Below are positions 8,807 to 16,091 of a DNA stretch of 64,000 bases, one piece after another. The stretch spans positions 1-64,000 of the forward strand of contig JAZQFQ010000016.1 of NCBI GenBank assembly GCA_045539595.1, in the 5' to 3' direction. The stretch is from SIG701 sp045539595. GTDB taxonomy: Bacteria; Bacillota; Clostridia; Oscillospirales; CAG-272. The notes beneath the pieces were generated by a model. The model did not search any database and was not told where the DNA came from. It was given only the letters and a program-made list of their open reading frames with translations. Numbering within the stretch: the stretch's first letter is position 1; each line of letters begins with the position of its first letter. The translations under genes were made by a program, and so were the position numbers.

Positions 8807-9427
8807 ATGGAATTCAAAGTATTTCAGAAAGAGCTTGAGCTCCAGTCCAGAGGCTGGATCCCCACTTTCCACGACGTATCCAAGGAGGTTGTTGAGATCG
8901 TAAAGGCATCCGGCGTTAAGAACGGTACCGTTTGCATCGCTTCTCACCACACCACTTGCTCCGTTATGATTCAGGAGTGCTCCCACGACGTTGACACGTT
9001 CGATCTGGAGTTTCTGCAGCACGACCTGCTGGACATCATGCGTAAGCTGATTCCCGATTATACCGATGAAGGCGACTACCGTCATCCCGGTCCGATCCAC
9101 GCTCAGTTCGGCCGCTACGTAAACGAGCCCGGTAACTACACTTCTATGAACACTGACGGTCATCTTCGCTCCGTATTCTTCGGCCGCAGCGAGACCATGA
9201 CCATTAAGGATGGCGTTCTGGACGGCGGTGAATTTGCTCACATCTACTTCATCGACTGGGACCATGTTCGTGCACGTCACAGACAGCTGAACGTTACCGT
9301 TATGGGTACCACCGAGGATATCGGCGACAGAAAGTGGAACGGCGGCGAGACCATCAACACTCTCCGTAAGTTCACCGAGGAAGAGAAGGCTTACGATCCT
9401 CGTTTCGATCTGCAGCAGAAGAGATAA
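8807..9427 (+). CDS. YjbQ/UPF0047 family protein, long form
   Basis: The protein has 206 residues. It belongs to the YjbQ/UPF0047 family (members annotated secondary thiamine-phosphate synthase; true physiological role unclear). Signature elements are SHHTTCSVMIQE (His47-His48), the HPGP segment near 93-96, NTDGHLRSVFFGRS near 115-128 and the C-terminal LDGGEF and FIDWDHVRARHR motifs. Normal members are about 130-165 residues; this one carries a charged tail of about 35 residues (170-206). It is the first gene of a tightly packed operon and strongly favours GTT, GCT, CGT and AAG/AAC codons, suggesting high expression. A paralogue lies two genes downstream. Confidence 0.9.
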   Translation: MEFKVFQKELELQSRGWIPTFHDVSKEVVEIVKASGVKNGTVCIASHHTTCSVMIQECSHDVDTFDLEFLQHDLLDIMRKLIPDYTDEGDYRHPGPIHAQFGRYVNEPGNYTSMNTDGHLRSVFFGRSETMTIKDGVLDGGEFAHIYFIDWDHVRARHRQLNVTVMGTTEDIGDRKWNGGETINTLRKFTEEEKAYDPRFDLQQKR

Positions 9428-9458
9428 TTCGAGTAATACATAATTTTAGGAGTCAACA

Positions 9459-10166
9459 ATGAAACCGACTATCAGAACCCCCTATTTTGAAATCGGCACA
9501 AAGAACTACGTTTGGGGCGATAAGCTCCTGGAGTATGCTCTCGCAGCAGACAAAGCAGCTGAGAAATACGACATTGACGTACTCTTTATCTGCCCCGCAC
9601 TTGAGGTAAGACGTGTTGCTGAAAACACCAAGCACCTGAAAGTGTTCTGCACTTATATGGACACCCTTCGCCCTGGACGCGGATGCGCTGACATTCTTCC
9701 CGAGGGTGTTAAGGCTGCCGGCGCTATCGGCGTTATGATCAATCACTGTGAGAAGCCCATGAGCCTTCCGCAGATGAAAAAGACCATCGACAGAGCGAAA
9801 GAACTGGATATGCTTGTTTTCGCCTGCGCCGATACCCTGGACGAAGCAAAGGCTATCGCTCAGCTTCATCCTGACATCATCAATCCCGAGCCCTCCGAAA
9901 TTATCGGCGGCGGCAAGGGCGCAAGCCCTATGGCATACGTAATGGATTCCATCAAGGCTATCAAGGCCGTAGACCCCTCCATTATGGTTGAGCAGGCTGC
10001 AGGCATCACCTGCGGTCAGGAGGTTTATGACTTTATCATGGCCGGTTCCGAAGCAGCCGGTGCTGCTTCCGGCATCATGAACGCAGAAGATCCCATCGCT
10101 ATGATCGACGAAATGATCGCTGCTACCAGACGTGCGGCAGATGATCTGAAGAAGCAGAACGCTTGA
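9459..10166 (+). CDS. Triosephosphate-isomerase-like TIM-barrel enzyme (archaeal-type)
   Basis: The protein has 235 residues, close to the short archaeal triosephosphate isomerases rather than the ~250-residue bacterial TpiA. By eye the catalytic triad can be placed as Lys15 (GTKNY), His96 (INHCEKP, compare archaeal LNHSE) and Glu144 (NPEPSEIIGGG, compare VEPPELIG), with a glycine-rich phosphate loop after it. The usual N-x-K of TpiA reads G-x-K here. It sits between two YjbQ paralogues, so it is probably a pathway-specific isomerase for a phosphorylated ketose/aldose and not the glycolytic enzyme. The substrate is unknown. Confidence 0.75.
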   Translation: MKPTIRTPYFEIGTKNYVWGDKLLEYALAADKAAEKYDIDVLFICPALEVRRVAENTKHLKVFCTYMDTLRPGRGCADILPEGVKAAGAIGVMINHCEKPMSLPQMKKTIDRAKELDMLVFACADTLDEAKAIAQLHPDIINPEPSEIIGGGKGASPMAYVMDSIKAIKAVDPSIMVEQAAGITCGQEVYDFIMAGSEAAGAASGIMNAEDPIAMIDEMIAATRRAADDLKKQNA

Positions 10167-10176
10167 GGTGAAAAGT

Positions 10177-10671
10177 ATGGTTTTCAGAGAGTCTTTTAAA
10201 CTGCAGTCCCGTGATCGCGCTGTCAGCTTTCACGATGTAACCGATAAGGTAAAAGAGCTTGCCGCTAAGTCCGGCATGAAGAACGCAATCGTTGTGGTAT
10301 ATTCCCACCACACCACTTGCTCCGTTATCACCCAGGAATGCGCTTTCGATATGTCCATGACCGGCCTGGAGACCCTCCAGCAGGATCTGGTAAACGTATT
10401 CGAAGAGTGGATCCCCACCTGCCGTTATGAGGGTATGTATCTGCATCCCGGACACAAGGCACTGGTATTTGCTGAGGAGCACGGCGAGGACAACTTCGGC
10501 TGCCACAACACCGACGCACATCTGCGTTCCTCCATCATCGGCCGCAACGTAACCATCGTTATGGCGGACGGTGAAATGGATCTGGGTGAGTTCGGCCGCA
10601 TTCACTTCATTGACTGGGACCAGACCCGCGCACGTCAGCGCACAGTTCAGGTTATGATCATCGGTGAATAA
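10177..10671 (+). CDS. YjbQ/UPF0047 family protein, short form
   Basis: The protein has 164 residues, a second member of the YjbQ/UPF0047 family in this operon. It has SHHTTCSVITQE (His44-His45), a HPGH segment, NTDAHLRSSIIGRN and LGEFGRIHFIDWDQTRARQR, aligning along its whole length with the gene at 8807 but without the C-terminal tail. The frame is open from a GTG at 10168, but GAGGTG at 10165-10170 with a 6-base gap supports the ATG at 10177. It begins 10 bases after the TIM-like gene. Two paralogues in one operon suggest either a hetero-oligomer (YjbQ proteins crystallise as trimers) or two successive reactions. Confidence 0.9.
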   Translation: MVFRESFKLQSRDRAVSFHDVTDKVKELAAKSGMKNAIVVVYSHHTTCSVITQECAFDMSMTGLETLQQDLVNVFEEWIPTCRYEGMYLHPGHKALVFAEEHGEDNFGCHNTDAHLRSSIIGRNVTIVMADGEMDLGEFGRIHFIDWDQTRARQRTVQVMIIGE

Positions 10672-10705
10672 TTACCGGAAATCTTAGTGAATAAGGAGAT
10701 TCCCC

Positions 10706-11737
10706 ATGTTTGGATATAAAATGTCCGATTATGATAAAAAGGTCTATGCGGAACAGCTGGCGGATTTCCTTCCCGATAAGATGATCGACGCCCACGCGCA
10801 CATCTGGAAGAAGGAATTCGATCCCGCTACTACCGAAGAGCAGAAGGCTTGCGTAAGCTGGACGCGTATGGTGGCGGAGGATTGCTCCATTGAGGATCTG
10901 ATGCAGACCTACACGGATATGTTCCCCGGCAAGAAAATGGTTCCCGTGCTGATGGGCTGGCCCATGACCACGCTTCCTTTGACTAACGAGTATACGCGTG
11001 AAGCCGCTAAGAAGATTAACGTGCCTGCATTCTACTGCACCGATTACTCCATGACCGCTGAGCATCTGGAAGAAGCGGTCATTGGCGGCGGTTTCTGCGG
11101 TCTGAAGCCGTACCAGAACAACTGCGCTCCCTACATTCCCGAGAAGGAAATCCGTATCTACGATTTCCTTACTCCGGAGCATCTGGAAGTTGCGAACAAG
11201 CACGGCTGGATCGTTATGCTGCACATCTCCCGTTCTCTGCGTCTCCGCGACCCCGTGAACCTGGCACAGCTGATGGAAATTGAGGAGAGATACCCCAATC
11301 TGAAGCTGATTGTCGCTCATGTTGGCCGTGCGTACTCCAAGGAAGATCTGGGCGATGCATTTGAAACCCTGAAGCAGACCAAGAACATGCTGTTTGACTT
11401 TACGGCAAACACGCTGGATCTGGCTATGATCGAGTGCATCAAGGCGGTCGGCACCAAGCGTATCATGTTCGGCTCGGACTTGCCTATCGTAAAGATGCGT
11501 ATGTTCCGTACCACGGAAAACGGCGGTTTCTACATCAATAATGTGCCCCGTGGTCTGTACGGCGATGTTTCCTCCGACCCGCATATGCGTGAAACCGATC
11601 GCGAAGACATCACCAACTTCCTCTACGAAGAGCTGTTGGCATTTAAGCGCTGTGCCGCAGAACTCTCCCTCTCCCGCGCGGATGTGGAAGATATCCTCTG
11701 CAACAATGCTGCCAAGCTTTTTGGTATGAACATCTGA
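10706..11737 (+). CDS. Amidohydrolase-superfamily metal-dependent hydrolase (TIM barrel)
   Basis: The protein has 343 residues. It has a DAHAHIW metal-binding motif (His30, His32), a histidine at the end of a later strand (VMLHISRS), VAHVGRAYS and the terminal FGSDLPI motif, the order seen in amidohydrolase-related proteins (Amidohydro_2 type, which also include decarboxylases and lactonases). A GGAG site lies 7 bases before the ATG. Located in the YjbQ operon, it may hydrolyse a lactone or an amide/ester intermediate of the sugar-like substrate. The exact reaction cannot be read from the sequence. Confidence 0.85.
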   Translation: MFGYKMSDYDKKVYAEQLADFLPDKMIDAHAHIWKKEFDPATTEEQKACVSWTRMVAEDCSIEDLMQTYTDMFPGKKMVPVLMGWPMTTLPLTNEYTREAAKKINVPAFYCTDYSMTAEHLEEAVIGGGFCGLKPYQNNCAPYIPEKEIRIYDFLTPEHLEVANKHGWIVMLHISRSLRLRDPVNLAQLMEIEERYPNLKLIVAHVGRAYSKEDLGDAFETLKQTKNMLFDFTANTLDLAMIECIKAVGTKRIMFGSDLPIVKMRMFRTTENGGFYINNVPRGLYGDVSSDPHMRETDREDITNFLYEELLAFKRCAAELSLSRADVEDILCNNAAKLFGMNI

Positions 11738-11761
11738 TTTTTGAAAGGATATGTGCTGCAT

Positions 11762-13147
11762 ATGAAAAAGATTAAGATTGGTTTTCTTCCGCTTTATGTA
11801 AAGCTGTATGACGATGTAGTGCCGGATCTGCGCCCCAGATTGGAAGCATTCTACGAAACTATGGCGAAGAAGCTGGAAGAGCAAGGCATGGACGTAGTTC
11901 GCGCTCCGTTCTGCCGCCTGGAGGGTGAATTCCTCAAGACCGTCTCTGATTTTGAGGACGCCGGTGCTCAGTGTATTGTTACTCTGCATATGGCTTATTC
12001 TCCTTCTCTGGAGTGCGTTAAGGCACTGACCGAAACCACTCTGCCTATCGTTATTATGGATACCACCGAGACCTACGAGTTCGATCCTATGGTTGATCCC
12101 GGTGAGCTTATGTACAACCACGGTATCCATGGCGTTATGGATATGTGCAACCTGCTTCTCCGCAACAATAAGCAGTACGCTATTGCTGCCGGTCACTATC
12201 TCCACTCTGATGTAGTCGAGAGAACCTGCGGTTATGTACGCGCTGCCGTTGCCGCTTATGCACTGAGCGGCATCAAGGTTGGCACTTACGGCGGTGAATT
12301 TGCCGGTATGGGCGACTTCCAGGCAGGCAAGAGAGAGCTGATGGAGTGGTTTGGTATCGATCTGATCGAAGCAGATGATGAGGAAATCAAGGCAATCCGT
12401 GCCGCTATCACCGACGCAGAAGTGGACGCGGAAATTGCATTCGATGATGCCAATTACGAGCGCGCTGAGGAATTGAACGAGGTTAACTACAGAGAGAACA
12501 CTAAAGACTGTCTGGCCATCCGTAAGTGGATCGACAAGCACGGTTTGAACGCGTTCTCCATGAACTTCCTGAAGTTTACCGCTGAATCCGGTTTGAAATC
12601 TGTACCGTTCCTGGAAGCATGCAAGGCTATGACCCGCGGCATCGGTTATGCCGGCGAGGGTGATGCTCTGGACGCAGCCATCATGGGCGCTATCTATAAA
12701 GCATACGATCAGGCATCTTTCTGCGAGATTTTCTGCCCCGACTGGAAGGGTAACTCTTTCATGATCAGCCATATGGGTGAAATGAACTACGCAGTAAGCG
12801 ATATCAAGCCCCAGCTGAACAACGTAGCATTTAACTACACCAATGCTGCTGCACCGGTAGTTGGTTACGCTAAGTTCCGCGGCGGCAAGGCTATCTACGC
12901 CAATGTTTGCCGTGATGCAGAGGGCTACTGCATGGTGATCACTCCCATCGAGATGATGGATGTGAAGGAAGACACCTTCAAGAAGTCCATGCGCGGTTGG
13001 TTCAAGCCCAGCACTACTGTGGCTGACCTCCTGGAAGGCCTCAGCACCTACGGTGCGACCCACCACAGCCTGCTCATCTATGATGCAACGGTTGAGGAAA
13101 TCGCATACTTCGCCAAACTGCTCGGTATGAAGGTTATCACTCTGTAA
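11762..13147 (+). CDS. L-arabinose/L-fucose isomerase-family protein
   Basis: The protein has 461 residues. The Rossmann-like N-terminal domain starts KIGFLPLYVKLYDD and continues through IVTLHMAYSPSLECVKAL, the fold and length of the fucose/arabinose isomerase family. The central part has GGEFAGMGDFQ and a conserved GYAGEGD segment; the C-terminal part has SHMGEMNYAV, where E and H residues can serve the Mn site. Similar proteins often act on unknown ketose/aldose substrates. The ATG at 11762 is preferred; upstream TTG codons extend the frame only 7 residues. It is the last gene of the YjbQ operon and is followed by a strong terminator. Confidence 0.85.
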   Translation: MKKIKIGFLPLYVKLYDDVVPDLRPRLEAFYETMAKKLEEQGMDVVRAPFCRLEGEFLKTVSDFEDAGAQCIVTLHMAYSPSLECVKALTETTLPIVIMDTTETYEFDPMVDPGELMYNHGIHGVMDMCNLLLRNNKQYAIAAGHYLHSDVVERTCGYVRAAVAAYALSGIKVGTYGGEFAGMGDFQAGKRELMEWFGIDLIEADDEEIKAIRAAITDAEVDAEIAFDDANYERAEELNEVNYRENTKDCLAIRKWIDKHGLNAFSMNFLKFTAESGLKSVPFLEACKAMTRGIGYAGEGDALDAAIMGAIYKAYDQASFCEIFCPDWKGNSFMISHMGEMNYAVSDIKPQLNNVAFNYTNAAAPVVGYAKFRGGKAIYANVCRDAEGYCMVITPIEMMDVKEDTFKKSMRGWFKPSTTVADLLEGLSTYGATHHSLLIYDATVEEIAYFAKLLGMKVITL

Positions 13148-13160
13148 TCAACGCATAACG

Positions 13161-13193
13161 AAATCCCCGCATCTTCGGATGCGGGGATTTTTA
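13161..13193 (+). terminator. Intrinsic terminator of the YjbQ operon
   Basis: A perfect 13-base stem (13161-13173 with 13178-13190) is closed by a TTCG tetraloop and followed by TTTTT-rich sequence. Confidence 0.95.
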
Positions 13194-13196
13194 TAC

Positions 13197-13230
13197 GCAA
13201 AAGAAGCATATCTGCGAGAGATATGCTTCT
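13197..13230 (-). terminator. Terminator of the tRNA-Arg gene
   Basis: A perfect 12-base inverted repeat (13202-13213 with 13219-13230, 5-base loop) lies immediately after the tRNA 3' end on the minus strand, followed there by TTTT. The stem abuts the encoded CCA. Confidence 0.85.
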
Positions 13231-13304
13231 GGCACCCCGAACCGGAATCGAACCGATATCTAAGTCTTAGGAGGACCTTGTTCTATCCGTTGAACTACCG
13301 GGGC
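13230..13304 (-). tRNA. tRNA-Arg (anticodon CCT)
   Basis: Read on the minus strand, the 75 bases fold as a complete cloverleaf. There is a GCCCCGG acceptor strand paired with TCGGGGT, a D arm GTTCAACGGATAGAAC, an anticodon arm with 7-base loop CTCCTAA (anticodon CCT, reads AGG), and a T arm with TTCGATT loop. A discriminator G is followed by an encoded CCA. Confidence 0.96.
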
Positions 13305-13321
13305 ATTTCTTAACGATGTTT

Positions 13322-13350
13322 AGTATATCATACTTTTCTTAGAAAATCAA
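13322..13350 (-). promoter_or_regulatory. Promoter of tRNA-Arg
   Basis: Minus strand TTGATT (13350-13345), 17-base spacer, TATACT (13327-13322), about 18 bases before the tRNA 5' end. Confidence 0.8.
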
Positions 13351-13369
13351 GATGAAATAATCACATGAC

Positions 13370-13397
13370 AAAAGCCACGCAGATGCGTGGCTTTTGG
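13370..13397. terminator. Intrinsic terminator, bidirectional
   Basis: Stem AAAAGCCACGC (13370-13380) pairs with GCGTGGCTTTT (13385-13395) across an AGAT loop. It can end the minus-strand Asn/Gln-rich ORF and SLH gene transcript upstream of the tRNA promoter. Confidence 0.85.
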
Positions 13398-13420
13398 TAC
13401 CCTTATAGGCGAATCGAAAT

Positions 13421-13588
13421 TTATCTGTTGTTGCTGTTCTGGCTGTTGTTCTGGCTGTTGTTGCTGTTCTGGCTCTTGTTCTGATTCTGATTCTGATTGT
13501 TCTGGCTCTGGCTCTTGTTCTGATTGCTATTCTGCTGATTCTGAATCTTGTTCTGGTTATTCTGATTGTTCTGGTTCTGATTATTCAT
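13421..13588 (-). CDS. Small Asn/Gln-rich low-complexity protein (possible)
   Basis: A 55-residue frame from ATG at 13588 is composed almost entirely of N, Q, K and S (begins MNNQNQNNQNNQNK). The frame stays open further upstream (to 13873, inside the SLH gene), where the residues just before the Met, around WIPSREFIENLREKA, look less like random sequence. The true start is therefore uncertain; a GGGAG lies 15 bases before the ATG, which is long. It lies between the SLH gene stop and a terminator, so it could be translated from the same mRNA. No function is known to me. The repeat could instead be non-coding simple sequence. Confidence 0.45.
   Translation of the reverse strand: MNNQNQNNQNNQNKIQNQQNSNQNKSQSQNNQNQNQNKSQNSNNSQNNSQNSNNR
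13421..13588. repeat. Simple-sequence tract with (CTG TTC)-like 6-9 base periodicity
   Basis: The plus strand is a degenerate tandem array of CTGTTCTGG / CTGATT units with almost no A on that strand. It is the DNA basis of the Asn/Gln-rich frame and may be prone to length variation. Confidence 0.75.
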
Positions 13589-13731
13589 AATACTTATCGC
13601 TTTCTCCCGTAAATTTTCGATGAATTCCCGGGAAGGAATCCAACCTTTTTCTTGGCGATTTGTGCTCGCGTACAAATCGGTAAAGGGTACATGGATAGTG
13701 TGCGCACGTTCTGGTGAATTATTCAGGAATA

Positions 13732-15000
13732 TCACTCCAGATACTGCTTCAGATTGAACAAAATCTGTGCTGTCTGCGCTCTTGTCAAAGTAGAATAAGG
13801 TGAAATACTGCCGGCACCGGTACCGCGCATGATTCCCAAATCGTTCAGCGCGTACAAGGCGCTCTGTGCCCATGTGGGAATACTGTCATTGTCCGAAAAC
13901 AGGGAGACATTCACCGGCACCTCCGCGCCGAGAATGTTATTCAGAATGACCGCACTCTCCGCCCTCGTGATGGCGTCTTCGGGACAGAAGCAGATCACTC
14001 CGTTTTCCTCTCTGCCGCGGATAATTCCGGCGCGGTATGCCGCCTGTACATACGGTTTATTCACAGAGAGAATATCGGTATCATCTGCGAATTGCGTCCG
14101 TTCGCATGCACCGAGATCCTTTGTTCCCAGTAGTTTCATCACCATTACCAGAAATTCCTCGCGAGTTACGGTATCATCCGGCGAAAATACATCAGTTCCC
14201 TCATCCGTTTGGTACTCCATAATTCCTTCAGACGCCATTTCGATCGCTGCGCTGTGCGCCCAATGTTCGCTCATATCGGCGAAGACCAGTTTGCTGTTCT
14301 TTCGGGAAATTCGAATGCACGCTTCCGCAGCGTCCGAATAATTGCCATAGCTATCGCGAACGCGGTAGGTGAAACTGTCATCACCTGAGCAGCCTACATA
14401 AGGCGTATATCGAAAATCGCCGTGGGAGGCATCCTGCAGAATTAAAAGCCCTTTTTCAGGGTAATCTACTATTTCATATTGCAGTGCATCACCCTCTGGA
14501 TCGAATGCGCTCAGCGTGCCGAAGCAAGTAATATCTTTTTGTGTCCACGCGGCCACTGCATCCACGTTGGATGTTACTGTGGGGGCAAAATTTCTCTCGT
14601 CCGTGATCTTTACATGGCATGCCTGCGTATGCCCATCGTTCACGGAAAAGTAAAAAGATGCATCCTCCGTGTCTGCTGCGGGAACAAATTTCAAATTATC
14701 GATGGCTTTTCCGGAAATGGATTGATTCGCAGCTACGGGAACCGATCCGAGATATAGAATTCCGGATGAGGGGGAGGGAAGAGAGCATATTTTCACGGTG
14801 CGCACGCTTTCCACTGCTGAAGCATTTTGGAAATCAGCTGCTTGGAACAACACCCCGGAATAAGTGGTTCCGGTTTTAATCATGATGGTTTCCGATGCGA
14901 TGATATCGAGCGCGGGGGAAAGATGAGCTGCGCGTACCGACGGGACAGTAATGGCAGAAATCAGTATAAACGTAAGAACACATTGCGCTATTCTTTTCAT
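13732..15000 (-). CDS. Secreted SLH-domain surface protein
   Basis: The protein has 422 residues. A signal peptide is at residues 1-25 (MKRIAQCVLTFILISAITV...). Two cadherin/Ig-like modules follow (about 35-135 and 136-233; motifs such as AFDPEGDALQYEI and DDSFTYRVRDSYGN), then three SLH repeats at about 238-291, 303-357 and 366-421 (FADMSEHWA, VTREEFLVMVMKLL and equivalents), which usually bind pyruvylated secondary cell-wall polymer. The ATG at 15000 is chosen over longer upstream frames because of AAAGGA 7 bases before it and the signal peptide. A small hairpin at 15010-15030 partly covers the ribosome site. Role: structural or binding protein of the surface layer; ligand unknown. Confidence 0.9.
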   Translation of the reverse strand: MKRIAQCVLTFILISAITVPSVRAAHLSPALDIIASETIMIKTGTTYSGVLFQAADFQNASAVESVRTVKICSLPSPSSGILYLGSVPVAANQSISGKAIDNLKFVPAADTEDASFYFSVNDGHTQACHVKITDERNFAPTVTSNVDAVAAWTQKDITCFGTLSAFDPEGDALQYEIVDYPEKGLLILQDASHGDFRYTPYVGCSGDDSFTYRVRDSYGNYSDAAEACIRISRKNSKLVFADMSEHWAHSAAIEMASEGIMEYQTDEGTDVFSPDDTVTREEFLVMVMKLLGTKDLGACERTQFADDTDILSVNKPYVQAAYRAGIIRGREENGVICFCPEDAITRAESAVILNNILGAEVPVNVSLFSDNDSIPTWAQSALYALNDLGIMRGTGAGSISPYSTLTRAQTAQILFNLKQYLE

Positions 15001-15151
15001 TTCCGTTCCTTTCAGCGAATTATGCTGAAAATCCTTTCTGTTTGGTTTCGTTTTTAGTATCGCGCCGAAAGAAACAAATATGCAGAAAAATGAAAATCGT
15101 AAAAGAATGTTCACAATTAGCGGGAAACACCAGCGGAATCCCACGCAATTC

Positions 15152-15180
15152 TTGACACAATCATCGGTAAATAGTATAAT
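15152..15180 (+). promoter_or_regulatory. Consensus sigma-A promoter of hslO
   Basis: TTGACA (15152-15157), 17-base spacer, TATAAT (15175-15180): full consensus. Start expected near 15187, 25 bases before the hslO ATG. Confidence 0.9.
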
Positions 15181-15211
15181 AATACAAGTATGTTGAGTGA
15201 GGTATAAAACC

Positions 15212-16087
15212 ATGCAATCATCCGTAATTACGCGTGCCATGACCCGCGACGGCAGTGCGCGCATCCTATGCGCCGATACGACTGCTATCGTCCAGAAGGC
15301 ATTTGAGATCCACAGAACCGCAAAAACCATGACGGCCGCATTGGGACGCAGCCTGACCGTTACGTCGCTCATGGGCTCTCTGTTGAAGGATAAGACGGAT
15401 ACACTGTCTCTGCAGATCAAAGGAGATGGACCCGCGGGAACGATTCTGTGCGTCAGCAACTACCGCGGGGATGTGCGCGGCTACGCGGAGAATCCGAACA
15501 CAGAACTTCCGCCCAACGAACACGGAAAACTGGATGTTGGCGGCGCTGTCGGACAGGGAACTTTGTGCATCATCCGCGACTTTGGCACCGGGGAACCATA
15601 TGTAGGTATCTCTCAGCTTGTCAGCGGTGAGATTGCGGAGGATATCTCGGAATACTTTGTAACCAGCGAACAGACTCCCACGGTTTGTGCCCTTGGTGTA
15701 CGAGCCAATACGGACAACTCCTGCAAATCCGCCGGAGGATTTCTTTTGCAGCTTCTCCCCGGAGCGGATGATGCCATGATTCCGACGCTGGAAAAGAATA
15801 TTGCCGCCCTCGGCTCTGTCTCAAAACTGATAGAAGTCGGAAAAACGCCGGAAGACATCATCGCCATGGTGCTGGAGGGAATTGAATACGATCTGTTTGA
15901 CAGCTATGAAATCGAATATCAGTGCAGCTGTGATCGGGACAAATACCTGCGTGCGCTGATCAGTTTGAACCAAGCGGATATGGACGAGTTGGCGGAGTCC
16001 GGTGAGCCCATCGAAACCGAATGTCGCTTCTGCCACACCAAATATATCTTTGCTATCGATGAAATTCTGAAAGCGAGAAAAGGCTGA
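15212..16087 (+). CDS. hslO: Redox-regulated chaperone Hsp33
   Basis: Cytosolic holdase chaperone of 291 residues, the family length, activated by oxidation of a zinc-bound cysteine cluster. The C-terminal CxC...CxxC zinc motif is visible as QCSCD near residue 231 and CRFCH near 266. The N-terminal substrate-binding domain includes IKGDGPAGTILCVSNYRGDVRGY and GEPYVGISQLVSGEIAEDIS. The ATG at 15212 with GAGG upstream is preferred over a GTG at 15197. It starts 25 bases after a full-consensus promoter, suggesting strong expression. The following 2-hydroxyacid dehydrogenase gene begins 4 bases after its stop. Confidence 0.97.
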   Translation: MQSSVITRAMTRDGSARILCADTTAIVQKAFEIHRTAKTMTAALGRSLTVTSLMGSLLKDKTDTLSLQIKGDGPAGTILCVSNYRGDVRGYAENPNTELPPNEHGKLDVGGAVGQGTLCIIRDFGTGEPYVGISQLVSGEIAEDISEYFVTSEQTPTVCALGVRANTDNSCKSAGGFLLQLLPGADDAMIPTLEKNIAALGSVSKLIEVGKTPEDIIAMVLEGIEYDLFDSYEIEYQCSCDRDKYLRALISLNQADMDELAESGEPIETECRFCHTKYIFAIDEILKARKG

Positions 16088-16091
16088 TCCT

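Noticed and set aside
10658..13066. 802-codon open frame antisense to the amidohydrolase and isomerase genes
   Set aside because: It is explained by the near absence of TTA, CTA and TCA codons in the highly biased sense genes. It spans two real genes and the gap between them and has no ribosome site or recognisable motif.
13421..13588. CRISPR-like array
   Set aside because: The periodicity is 6-9 bases without spacers; there is no 25-40 base repeat/spacer pattern and no cas genes.
13387..13590. Cys/Ser-rich plus-strand frame over the repeat tract
   Set aside because: It begins in a terminator hairpin, has no ribosome site and is the simple-sequence complement of the Asn/Gln-rich frame.
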